DNA of 64,000 bases from Eublepharis macularius (Eukaryota; Chordata; Lepidosauria; Squamata; Eublepharidae): NCBI RefSeq assembly GCF_028583425.1, contig NC_072801.1, positions 57,613,766 to 57,677,765 of the forward strand. Reading direction: 5' to 3'. Under the pieces are notes generated by a model. It did no database searches. It was given only the letters and a program-made list of their open reading frames with translations, and was not told the origin of the DNA. The translations under genes and the position numbers were made by a program. Numbering within the stretch: position 1 is the stretch's first letter; every line of letters begins with the position of its first letter. Positions 20,393-30,835 of this stretch are shown here, piece by piece.

Positions 20393-23300
20393 CAACAGCC
20401 AAAAACAAGTATAAGAATGCCATTACTGGATCAGACCAAGGTTACTATTCTGTTTCCAAGAGTGGTCAGTCAGATGCTTATATATGTAGTAGTACTCATC
20501 AACCACTTTTTGTGCCTGGCATCTGGCACAAAGAGTTACAATGCTTGTAATATTGATGTTCTATTTTGCTTATATGGCTATTGAAAGTCTATCATATGAA
20601 CATACAAAGCAACTTAATTATCTTTTCTAGCATGTTTTAACTCATTTAATACCATTTTTGGTTTTTAAAACGGACATATTGCAAAGTATATCAACAAAGT
20701 ACACAGGTGGGAGAGTGCAGCCTATAGCAATGTCCAATATGGCAAGGTGATACGGGCAGTAATTTTTTGATGTGATTCAAGGAGTTAGAAGCATGAATCT
20801 GTTTTCACCTGTGAAGTATTGGAGAGTCTCTGGTGGGGGAGGGGCTACCATAAGGAGAGCCTTCATTTGATGCATTTTACAGGGTGCTGCCCTTATCACA
20901 ACTCAGCACCCTCAGTCAGTTCAGCATTCAGTGACCACAGCAAATTGTTTCTTGCCTACTTTCATTGATATATTTCAGACATAAGATCGCCATACCACCA
21001 GCACTGTGTATAAAAAATGTAAGACAGCTTAATGAGTACATTATGAAAATTGCAAGGGCTAATTACAGAGACTGCATTCACTAGCACAGTATTCTTCATC
21101 TGTGTCATTTCCAGTAAGCGCTTCACCTTTGCTCTTCTCATGACAGATGCACCTGAGTAACCAAGAGGAAAAAGATAATCAGGGGTTTGGAATGCATGAT
21201 GCAAACGGAATCGATGGAGGCTTTGGCCATATTTGGGCAGAGAAGAATCTCAGTTGAAATTGTGACAGCAGCTTTCACATTCTTAAGAGTCTTGAAGACC
21301 ACTGTGTGAAACCTGGTGAGGAATTCAGTTTTTATTTCTGCTTCCCAAGCCTAGCCACAGGGCTTATTCAGCGGTTCAGCAGTTTCCATTTGCCATTGCA
21401 TCATGGGGACCGTAGTCTTAATACAGCAGAAATGCTTAGTCTTGTGCAAGTATATATTGCCCTAGGATGAACTACATCATGAAGATTCTAAACCAAAATC
21501 TCAAGCAGATTGGAAAGCACAGGCAGATTGACAGACAAATCTAAAGCTATTTCTGAATAGATGTTTTCCTAGGCTTTCGCTTATTTACAACAATGCTATT
21601 TTCAGAAGCATCCATATGTTAACATCTCTTCATCCTGCTGTTTTCCCCCAGCTTTCCCAAACATGGACTAGTATGATCTTTTTTGAAAAATCACAGACAA
21701 AAACCACCTTTGGATGCCATGTGGACAGAAAGGTATACAATTTTACAAGTTCTATATACATTGGTGCCATTTTCCTTACCTCAGCCTCCAAGGCTGCTGC
21801 TTTCTCCCCCATTAGACAGCTTTTATTTACTGTATTTATTTATTTTCTGTATTTATAGTCCACCTACCTCACTGAGACTCAAAACCAATTAACACAATAT
21901 AAGTCAAAGAGCAGGAAGGATCCATGTAAGTCGATAACAGTCCATACAAAGATACACCTAATAAACATTGTATAGGCTAATCTAGTCAATATGAGGAGGC
22001 ATCTAATGAAAAATGTACTAGGCCCAAGATAAGCACAATACAGAGTGTGGATATAATGAAGAAAAGTGGTATTACATCAGTAGAAAATAATGAAATAATA
22101 ACTGGCTTGGGGGGTTTAAAAACATTAATAATTGACATCTTTTGCAACAATGTACAGGTTCCTAGCTTACAATGTTTTTAAAAAGTCAGTCTCTAGCCCA
22201 TTTTGTTGCAGAGCTATAAATGATAAGATGCAGGCTGAACATTTCCCCATACAGCGCTACCAAAAAAAATGCTAGAGACATTTTTAATGGAAGATGGAAA
22301 CTAGTCAGTTGTGGAATTAGATTGTTATGGCTCTATAGTGATGTGTGATTTTTTTAAAAAAATCTTCTGGTGGTCGAGGGGGCTGGGGGAATGAAAATGT
22401 GGGAGAAACTGCTGTGTATGGATGCTCCACTGCCTCTGCATTCACACTAGCAATGAGAGCCACACTGCACATTTAGAACTACCAATTTTTTTCCTACGTC
22501 CATATCAACTGCAGAAGGGCTGTAAAGTGCATAGTGTGGCACAAGTGAATGAGGCCCTCACACCATTTTATTATTATTATTATTTGCTTCCCACTTTCCA
22601 TTATGAATCTTGGTAGCATACACAGGGATCACAAGCGGTTTCACCTGCAGGTACTGACCACGTCTAGAGATGTTTAGCCTCAGGAAGGTTACTGCATCAT
22701 GCTCTTCCAGCCCTAGTGCATGTGCTACTTTATTCTGAATTTGGTGGGATTGCAGGAGATGGTTTTCCACACAAAAAAGCATTTTAAAGAACACCTATAT
22801 TTTTTAATGGAAATGTTAAAATATCATGAGGATTCAGACGTCATGAGATGACATGCAATTTATAGCAAGTTTGGCATGTGGTTGGGAATGTGTCACCCAA
22901 GAAAGCTTTCAAGGTATTCTGGGAAACTAGAGATGAGAACTGTGGGTTTGCCCAGTTTGTTCAGTTGATGTAAACAGGCTTTGTGGTGGCTTCTCATTTC
23001 TGCTTAATCGCATCTTCCTCCTCATCAAGAGCACAGGAAGGAGCTACAGCTTTGAATTGCAAGGGAAGGATCAGATGCTGATTCCCTAGCCACGCTTGAG
23101 GAATCAGAAGGGACTTCTGCGCCCTCTATTGGCACACGACATGCATGATGCAACAAAGCTACCTTCCACTGCAGATTGGGGAGTTAGCACAGCCTTTAAA
23201 CTCTGAAATGCACACAGTAGGCAAGACCTTTTATAATCAGACAGACAGCGTGCAAATATTCTGCCTCAAAGACATTGCAGAACAGAACAGTGAATAGCAA

Positions 23301-23400
23301 ATGAAGAAATGTCCTTTTTTACCACAAACTCACGGTCAAAAATGTAGCATAAAGCAGACGAAGATTAGCTGCATACTGATCATTTATTTATTTTAAATAT
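20393..23400. other. About 3 kb with no gene recognised
   Basis: AT-rich intergenic DNA. An AT-rich repeat with CTCACTGAGACTC lies at about 21825-21905 (also seen at 40850 and 50230). A (TTA)n stretch lies at 22566-22585. A ZNF143-like GGGGACCGTAGTC occurs at about 21406. Otherwise nothing supported. Confidence 0.5.
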
Positions 23401-23414
23401 ATATACCTGCCTAT

Positions 23415-23645
23415 CCCACCTTTCCTGGAAGTGACGTCATTGCACCGGCTGCAGGAGCGCCCCTGCACTTTATTTGGTGCCGATTTTGGCCCCGCACAGA
23501 GCGCGGAAGCACTCCTGTGGCCAGTGCAATGACATCACTGTACAGGGGACAGAAGAGCACGCAGGTGTGAAGAGGAGCATGCAACTGGCATGAAATAAGT
23601 GCTAGCTCCTCTTACCGGGAGAGGATAGGGACCTGGCAACCCTAG
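23415..23645. repeat. GC-rich dispersed repeat, family B (ETS/CRE motifs)
   Basis: Contains CTGGAAGTGACGTCATTGC at the left and ends GACCTGGCAACCCTAG. The same ending and the same GGAAGTGACRTCAT core recur in other copies in this window. A shorter relative follows at about 23649-23752. Confidence 0.65.
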
Positions 23646-23865
23646 TAATTTCCCAGAAATGACATCATTATGCCTCTCCAGGAGTGTGCACACGTGAGAA
23701 GTCTTCAAAGGGTAAGTCCCTCCCACTGGGAGGTTATAGGGACCTGGGAACTCTATGCAGAACACATGTAACCAATGCCATTTTCTCTTAAACATTTCAT
23801 TTCTATTAAAAGTTTAGAATTTGGAGCCTAGGGAGCAAAAGATCACACAGCATGGGCAGAGTAAT

Positions 23866-24164
23866 TGTTATGTATTGCTTGAATAGAACAAAGGCTCCTG
23901 AGGCCTACAAAGCTACTGGTGTTTGGGTGCCGGCATGGCCAATCAGAACTGTTGCCTTATAGCCAATCACTGAGCTGAAAAATAGATACTTGTATAGTTC
24001 ATGCAAACGGAGGATTCTAGCTGTTTACATTATATTGGTTGTTGTACAAGTGGTGTGATTTCTACAAGTATAAATTGGTTACTGTTGAGCCTGAGGCTTC
24101 AGTCTGTCTGCTTCCAGTTTTCAATAAAGATGTTTATCATAATTAAGAGCTGTTAATATACAAT
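23866..24164 (+). repeat. 5' LTR of the Gypsy element
   Basis: About 299 bases, starting TGTTATGTATTGCTTG and ending ATATACAA. It contains ATAAATTGG and an AATAAAG signal near the end. Confidence 0.88.
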
Positions 24165-24322
24165 ACTGGCAACAAGGATGGGATCCAAAGGCGGGTAGGT
24201 AGCCCCGCAAAGCCAAGAACTAAATCACTCCAGGCAGGTAGGCAGCCCTGCAACGCCGAGAGCTAAATCACGACCCAGAGCTAATACACAGCTGCCCCAT
24301 CACAAATTGCCGATAGTGAATC

Positions 24323-25230
24323 ATGGCCTCCAAGGGCCATTTTGAACCTTTCGACTCAGTCTCCAAGGACTGAGAGACATACATTGCGAGGTTTGAGTTC
24401 TATCTTGAGGTGAACAAGGTCACAGATGTGGACCTCCAGAGGGCGACCTTCTTCAGAGTCTGTGGGCAGTCCACTTTTGACATAGCCCGGGCACTCATGG
24501 CGCCGGCTCAGCTCCAAGCTATGGCATTCAACGTCATCAAAGACCGACTTCGAGATCACTTCTTGCCACAGTCATCAGAGATTGCCAGCTGACACGCTTT
24601 CTACAAGCTAGACCAAGCCCAGGGCAAGTCAGTGACCATTTTCGTTACAGGTCTCTGGCAAGCAGCATGACAATGCAACTTTACTGACCTGGAGACTGTG
24701 CTCAGAGATCAACTAGTAGGTGGTCTGCGAGACGAGAAGCTACAACAGCTATTTGCCAAGATGGAACTCACATTCAAGGAAGCCCTCGAGGAGGCACTAG
24801 CAGTGGAAGCAGTTGACCAGGTATGCCAGTCGATGGAGTCAGTATGCCAGTCATGGAGTCCTCCCCTAGCTAAAAAGGCGGAACCAGTCCACCATGAGAG
24901 CATTGAGAGCGATTCGGGGGATGATGATGAGGTTCACAGGATTCAAGCGGTACTGTCCAAGCGATCCAAACTGCAATGCACCAACGGGTTGCCCTGTGCC
25001 AGCTGTGGAGGAAGCCACGACCGGAAGTCCTGCAAATTCCACAATGCCGAATGCTGGGCTTGCCGAAAGAGAGGGCACATTGCAAAGGCATGCAGGGTAC
25101 CCAAGAGCAGAGGCTCCCGACCACAGATGCCTCAACGACATTGGCCAGAACGAAGGGGTTCTTTCCGGCTCAAAGAGTGCCACTCCGTCACCAAGTACTC
25201 CAGCCATACCACAGTCCTGAACACCTGAAT
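24323..25230 (+). pseudogene. gag remains of the Gypsy element (fossil)
   Basis: Capsid-like segments and a nucleocapsid-like part with two CCHC-type knuckles can be read. Broken; part of the element at 23866-28893. Confidence 0.85.
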
Positions 25231-25254
25231 ACCTACCTGAGAGAAGATCACAGT

Positions 25255-28180
25255 AATGATGCACATCGAAGGAACACCATTTAAGATAGAGGTCGACACC
25301 GGATCGATGCTCTCAATCATCTCAACAGACACCTACCACTGAGTGTGTCCAAGAAAAGAGACCGGCAGTTCAAGCCATGCGACATACACTTGACGGACTT
25401 CCAGGGTCGTTGGATTCCGATGGCAGACATCGACAAGTTCGAAGTCAGTTTTAAAGACTTCGTGGCCCCCTCCAGCTGGTCGTCATTGAGGGGCACCGCA
25501 CAAGTTTGCTGGGGCTTGATTGGTTTGAAGCACTGGGAATCCACATCGCCGGCATCCAACAAACCTGCCAATCGAACATTGAGGCTGTCTGTTCAGAATT
25601 TCCATCTGTATTCGACAGCTCCTTGGGACGTTACACCAGACCACCGGTATCCTTCGACCTGAACTCTACAGTACTGCCGATCCGTTTGAAAGCTCGATGT
25701 CTTCCCTTCACTCTGAAGCCATGAGCTGACGACGAGCTAGACTGGCTGGTCACACAAGGGGTCCTTGAACCAGTATCATTTGCCCGTTGGGAGACTCCCA
25801 TTGTCATACCCATCAAGGCCAACGGGACAGTGCGTATCTGCACAGACTATAAGTGCACCCTTAATAAGGCACTGCAACAGCATGCTTATCCGGTGCCAGT
25901 AGTGAGTCACCTCCTGGCATCGCCAGCAGGGGGCAAGATCTTTGCGAAGATCAACCTGGCACAAGCATACAAGCTGCTTCCAGTAGATGACACCACTGTG
26001 GAAACACAAACCATCATGACTCATCAAGGCACATTCAAGGTGAAGCGGCTCCAGTTCGGGGTCAGTGTGGCTCTTGGAATTTTTCAAGGACTTATGGAGG
26101 GACTGCCCAAGGGCATCCCTGGTGTCATTCTGTACTTTGATGATGTCCTGATCACAGGAACGTCCACTACAGAACTCACCGGCCATCTGCGACAGGTACT
26201 CCGTCGCCTCTAGAACGCTGGACTCAAAGTTAAGAAGGAAAAGTGTCAGTTCACCTTGGCTCATGTAGAATTCCTCGGATTCATGATAGACGCTGACAGC
26301 ATCCACCCTACAGCCAGCAAGGTGCAGGCCATTCGCATTGCACCAACACCTTGTTCCAAGAAAGAACTCCAAGCATTTCTCAGGCTCCTGAATTTCTACC
26401 ACTCTTTCCTACCTCACAAGGTATCACTAGCCAAGCCACTGTATAGACTACTTAAGAAGAAAGCGCCCTGGGTCTGGGTCGGAAGCACAACCAGGCATTG
26501 TCCGTAGTTAAGGACCTCCTTTCGTCAGACAGCGTACTCAGCCATTATGATGAACTCAAGCCTCTCGTGCTCATATGTGATGCCTCACCTTATGGAATCG
26601 GCGCAGTCCTGAGCCATCAAATGCCTGATGGATAAGTCCGCCAGGACTTATCACGGGCGGAACGGAACTATGCTCAAATCAACAAAGAGGCTCTTGCTCT
26701 GGTTGCGGGTGTTAAAAAGTTCATGACTATGTCTACAGACAGCACTTCGAGATCGCCACAGACTACAAGCTGCTATTTGGCCTTTTCGCACTCAACCGAC
26801 AGACCTTGCAGGTCATGTCTCCGAGAATGCTGCGCTGGTCGGTTTTCCTGTCTGCTTACGATTATGAACTTTTCTATCATCTGGGCAAAGCCTTGGGACA
26901 CACCAATGCCCTTAGTCACCTGCCACTGCAGGGCCCAACAACAGACCCTGCTCCTGCTCATGAGGTTATGCAGCTGGAAGACTTGCCTCAACCACCTCTC
27001 CATGTGGCAGACATCACAGCCCACTCTACCAAGGACCCCACGCTCTCTCGTGTTCTCAACTGGGTGTGGAGGGGGTGGCCTATCGGCCGGCTGGACGCCA
27101 AGTTCCAGCCTTTCAGCTCCTGCCAGCATGAGTTATCAGTCTACAAGGGATGTTTGCTTTGGGAGAACAGAGTCATCGTTCCGCCCAGACTCTGTCAGCG
27201 TGTGCTGGAGGCACTCCATGTGGGACACACAGGGATTGTCAAAATGAAGGCTCTGGCCCACAGCTACGTGTGGTGGCCAGGGATGGACCAAGCTGTGGAG
27301 AGATGGGTACGGACTTGTCTGCCCTACCAGGACTCTCGGCCTGAAATGCCACAGGCCCCTGTGCATCCATGAGAGACAATGCGCACACCGTGGTCGCGGA
27401 TCCACATTGATTTTGCCGGGCCTTTCCAGGGGCAAGTTTTTCTCATCGTAGTGGACTCTTTTTTGAAGTGGCTGGAAGTAATCCCCGTATCGACCATGAC
27501 GTCTGTGGTGGTCATCTGTTCATTAAGGTATCTGTTTGCGACCCACAGCCTGCCAGACACTATAGTCTTGGACAATGGCACACAATTCACCTCCCAGGAA
27601 GTCCAGAGATTCCTCGAGAACAACGCCATCTGCCACATCACGTCAGCGCTGTTCCACCCATCAACAAATGGACAGGCAGAAAGAATGGTGAGGGCCACTA
27701 AAAACTCACTCTACAGATTACCAGGGGGATTTGAGCTGACGGTTGGCCAACTACATATTGTGGCAGCACATCACCCCGCATTCTACCATGGGATGGAGCC
27801 CAGCGGAGCTCTTGATGGGATGACGGCTAACAACCCTGCTCGATCGGCTTCCCCCAGACTTAGATTCGGACACCCAGAGGGAGACGGAGGTTTCGGGATC
27901 GCTCCAGGAGGTTGCAGCAGGGTGACTTAGTCTACGCCAGAAACTGCGGGGAAGGGCTGACCTGGGTTCCAGCTTCAGTGCTCAGGGCAACAGGGCCGAT
28001 CTCCTATAAGGTGGCTGATACCACTGGCAGAACACTCCAAAGACACATCAATCAGTTACGGCAGCACTGGCCAGAGCAGGCGCTGGAATTGGACAGAGAT
28101 TATTCACCCTGTACTGCTGACACAAGGGCTGAATCGGCAGCGGCGACTGAACAGTGTGGAGATAGTACAACAGCATAAAG
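25255..28180 (+). pseudogene. pol remains of the Gypsy element (fossil)
   Basis: In order: protease-like, reverse transcriptase (with a YFDD active-site motif), RNase H, and integrase with an HHCC-like region and parts of the DDE core. The order RT then integrase is the Ty3/Gypsy type. Broken in several places. Confidence 0.88.
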
Positions 28181-28378
28181 CTGTTCAGCAACTCATTCAA
28201 GTCTCAAGAATTTCTCCATTTCCCCTAGTGGGGCAGAGGTCTTTGTCAACGATGAGCCACCCGTCCGAGGACCGTCTATAGCAGAAGGGTTGCATAGGTC
28301 TCAACGGGCTTGCTATCCCCCGGCTTATCTTAGCGACTTCGTCTGCAATGGGGTAGCCCAAACTTAGAGGGGAGGGGC

Positions 28379-28893
28379 GTTATGTATTGCTTGAGTAGAA
28401 CAAAGGCTCCTGAGGCCTACAAAGGTATTGATGTTTGGGTGCCAGCACGGTCAATCAGATCTGTTGCCTTGTAGCCAATCACTGTGCTGAAAAATAGATA
28501 CTTGTATATAGTTCATGCAAATGAAGGATTCTAGCTGCTTACATTGTATTGGTTGTTGTACAACTAGGGCTGTTTCCAGATGGCTTACCTTCTGCCGCTC
28601 CATGCCGCAATGTCGTGGCTCGTGCCGGGGAAAACGCGGAATATTGCGTTTTCTCGCGCGAGTTTTACGCAACATTGCACAAAACTCACGCGATATTTCG
28701 CGTTCGCCCCAGGATGAGCTGCGACGTTGCGGCATGGAGCGGCAGAAGGTAAGCAAGCCATCTGGAAACGGCCCAGGTGTGGTTTCTACAAGTATAAATT
28801 GGTTACTGTTGAGCCTGAGGCTTCAGTCTGTCTGCTTCCAGTTTTCAATAAAGATGTTTGTCATAATAAAGAGCTGTTAATCTCAATATACAA
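28379..28893 (+). repeat. 3' LTR of the Gypsy element, interrupted by a foldback element
   Basis: Matches the 5' LTR on both sides of an inserted 208-base element (28567-28774). A purine-rich tract (GAGGGGAGGGGC) lies just before it. Confidence 0.9.
28567..28774. mobile_element. Foldback (MITE-like) element nested in the 3' LTR
   Basis: Starts GGGCTGTTTCCAGATGGCTT and ends with its inverse, GCCATCTGGAAACGGCCC. Inverted repeats of about 90 bases cover most of the element. The 5' LTR shows the empty site. Rich in CpG (CGCGATATTTCGCG). No ORF of its own recognised. Confidence 0.88.
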
Positions 28894-28944
28894 TAATAAT
28901 GTTGTTCCTATATTACCAAATCAAGAGCCCAACCCCCTCAGCAG

Positions 28945-29012
28945 GCAAGAGAAAGCGAGACTTTGACTGAGGGATCTGCTTATTTCTTTGCAGCTATGTG
29001 ATGGGCCCAACC
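28945..29012 (+). repeat. Segment repeated at 29490-29560
   Basis: Shares TTGACTGAGGGA, an ATTTCTTTGCAG and GCCCAA-type blocks with the second segment. The two flank a family B repeat. Confidence 0.5.
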
Positions 29013-29125
29013 AGGAAGAAATTAAAGTTTAGAATTTCCCTTTTTGCAGACATTATAAAGAAGTGGTTTGTCAAACTGTTAGATATTGTTTAAATTTTTT
29101 TCCCTGAGTCAGTCTGGTCTACATA

Positions 29126-29475
29126 GGGGTGCCATTCCCCCGCCTGGGGTGGGGGAATCCCCTGCTCCTCCTCTACCCCCACTTACTTGGCTGGCAGGGG
29201 GGGCGTGGTTCCTGGGTCACCCTCCCCCGAGGCACAGCGTGCCCCCGTGCCCACAGAGGGCCGATTCACGCCCCACAGCAGGCCTGCAGGCCGATTCAGC
29301 CCCCTAGTAAGCACGGGAGTGGTCCCAGGCTGTCCCTTGACCCATGCGATGATGTCACTTTCCGGAAGTGACATCATTGCGCAAGCCTGGAGCGTTCGCA
29401 CACACAGGGACCTAGGACAAACAGTGCGGTAAGTGCCAGGATCCCGATCTCCCGCCAGGGGCCCTGGCAACCCTA
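29126..29475. repeat. GC-rich dispersed repeat, family B
   Basis: Begins AGGGGTGCCATTCCCC, contains TTTCCGGAAGTGACATCATT and ends GGCCCTGGCAACCCTAGG. No coding content believed. Confidence 0.7.
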
Positions 29476-29489
29476 GGCCTACAGCAGGT

Positions 29490-29560
29490 GAAAGAAGGCC
29501 TAGAGCTTGACTGAGGGAACTGCTGATTTCTTTGCAGGCCCAAGCCAGAGATAGGAAGCC
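29490..29560 (+). repeat. Second copy of the segment at 28945
   Basis: Similar order of short blocks (CAGCAGGTGAAAG, TTGACTGAGGGAACTGCTG, ATTTCTTTGCAG). Confidence 0.5.
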
Positions 29561-29952
29561 TCAAGAGTAGGAGCTGTAAAAGAGCACACAGGAAGAAGCA
29601 GCCCTGTACTTCTAGCCCCGTACTACTTCTATAAGTGAACATTTTGGACTTTGTATTACTGGACAGCATTTGTTAGGGGTTACCTTTGTTCAGAGTGCCC
29701 TCTCTGAAGGACGCTGAAGATCCTGTCTCTGCTAATGTTCATAGCAATTATGTTCGTAGCAATTATGACTCAGTTATATTTTGAAAAGTTGTTAAATTTA
29801 TGATAAATGTTTGTTACTTTGAATACTATCACATTTTGAGTGTTTTCTTCGTAAAGCAATTTCATAATTAATTGCCAAGCCACAAGGGTGCTGTCATGTA
29901 TTGACTTGACCCCTCCCCAACTCTCCAATTGGAAAAGATAATTTAGGATCTA

Positions 29953-30064
29953 TGTAGCCAGGGTTCTACTGGGTCACACAAACACATAAATTCATGTGCA
30001 ATGAATACTGTAGCCAGGGTTCTACTGGGTCACACAAACACATAAATTCATGTGCAATGAATAC
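29953..30064 (+). repeat. Perfect tandem duplication, 2 x 56 bases
   Basis: Units 29953-30008 and 30009-30064 both run from TGTAGCCAGGGTTCTACTGG to GTGCAATGAATAC with no difference seen. Confidence 0.95.
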
Positions 30065-30611
30065 TTAGAGGAACCTCACAGTTTCAGCTTGCACACTGGT
30101 GAGGATCACACTGTTGCTAACAGACAGATGTGGTTTTTTGCATGTCTTTAACCAAACAATTCTCTTCTTGGCTTTTAAAATGGAGCACAGTAGGCTTTTG
30201 CCATGTGAACAGATAAAATGTACAGTAGATGGCCCTCACAGTTGTGGGGGAGGGATTTTGGGTAGTGATTCCTCGTATGAGTGACATACCATAACCATGG
30301 TGTTACAACCGTCTCCCATGTCCCAGATTCTGTTGAATATTTGAAAGTATGTTGATCTGGACTTCAAATCCTAAAATGGGTTTACTGTTTCATCAGAATG
30401 ACCAAGAATCTTGATGATACTGGTGGCTTCCCCACAGGGGTGGGGTTTTATGGTTTCCCTGTTGCTGGTGCAGCTGCAGATGAAGCGCAGCAGCAACGGG
30501 GCTTTCCCATAGCAGGTTTCTCAGCAATTTTCCTGCCCCAAACCCCTGGAAGTGGGCACCTCCCCTCCACAAGGACACCGGGGCGTTTGCATTTTAAAAA
30601 TGGTACTAGAC

Positions 30612-30835
30612 TATCATATTGATATACCATTGCCGTAATAGGTATAGCAGATTCTCTGAATTTCCAGCTTTCATTGAAAAAAAGTAAATAGCTAGCCCCT
30701 TCCGTTGCAATGCCTTTTTCTTATATCTCCACAAGGGAATGGGCTAGAGAGTTAATTTTTTAAAAAAATGAAAGCTGACAGTTCAGAGGATCTGCTACAC
30801 CTGTCATTGCAATGGTATATCAATATAACAATGTT
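30612..30835. repeat. Foldback element around 30.7 kb
   Basis: Left arm TATTGATATACCATTGC ... GCAGATTCTCTGAATT ... CAGCTTTCATT is mirrored on the right by AATGAAAGCTG ... GATCTGCTACACCTG ... GCAATGGTATATCAATATA. Arms are about 80 bases with some differences. No coding capacity. Confidence 0.7.

Larger units (their letters stand above)
23866..28893 (+). mobile_element. Ty3/Gypsy LTR retrotransposon, broken fossil
   Basis: A near full-length element of about 5.0 kb with two LTRs, a primer-binding-site-like TGGCAACAAGGATGGGAT just inside the 5' LTR, gag and pol remains in the usual order, and a purine tract before the 3' LTR. Flanking TAAT on both sides is a plausible target duplication. The coding regions carry roughly six to ten interruptions. 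The LTRs differ at about 6 percent by eye, so insertion is likely tens of millions of years old. Gag style suggests a Mag-like Gypsy group, but that is uncertain. A foldback element sits inside the 3' LTR. Confidence 0.92.

Noticed and set aside
24698-25228. Open frame with CCHC knuckles as a possible domesticated gag gene
   Set aside because: It sits in its normal place inside a broken Gypsy element with both LTRs, so it is part of a fossil and not a host gene.
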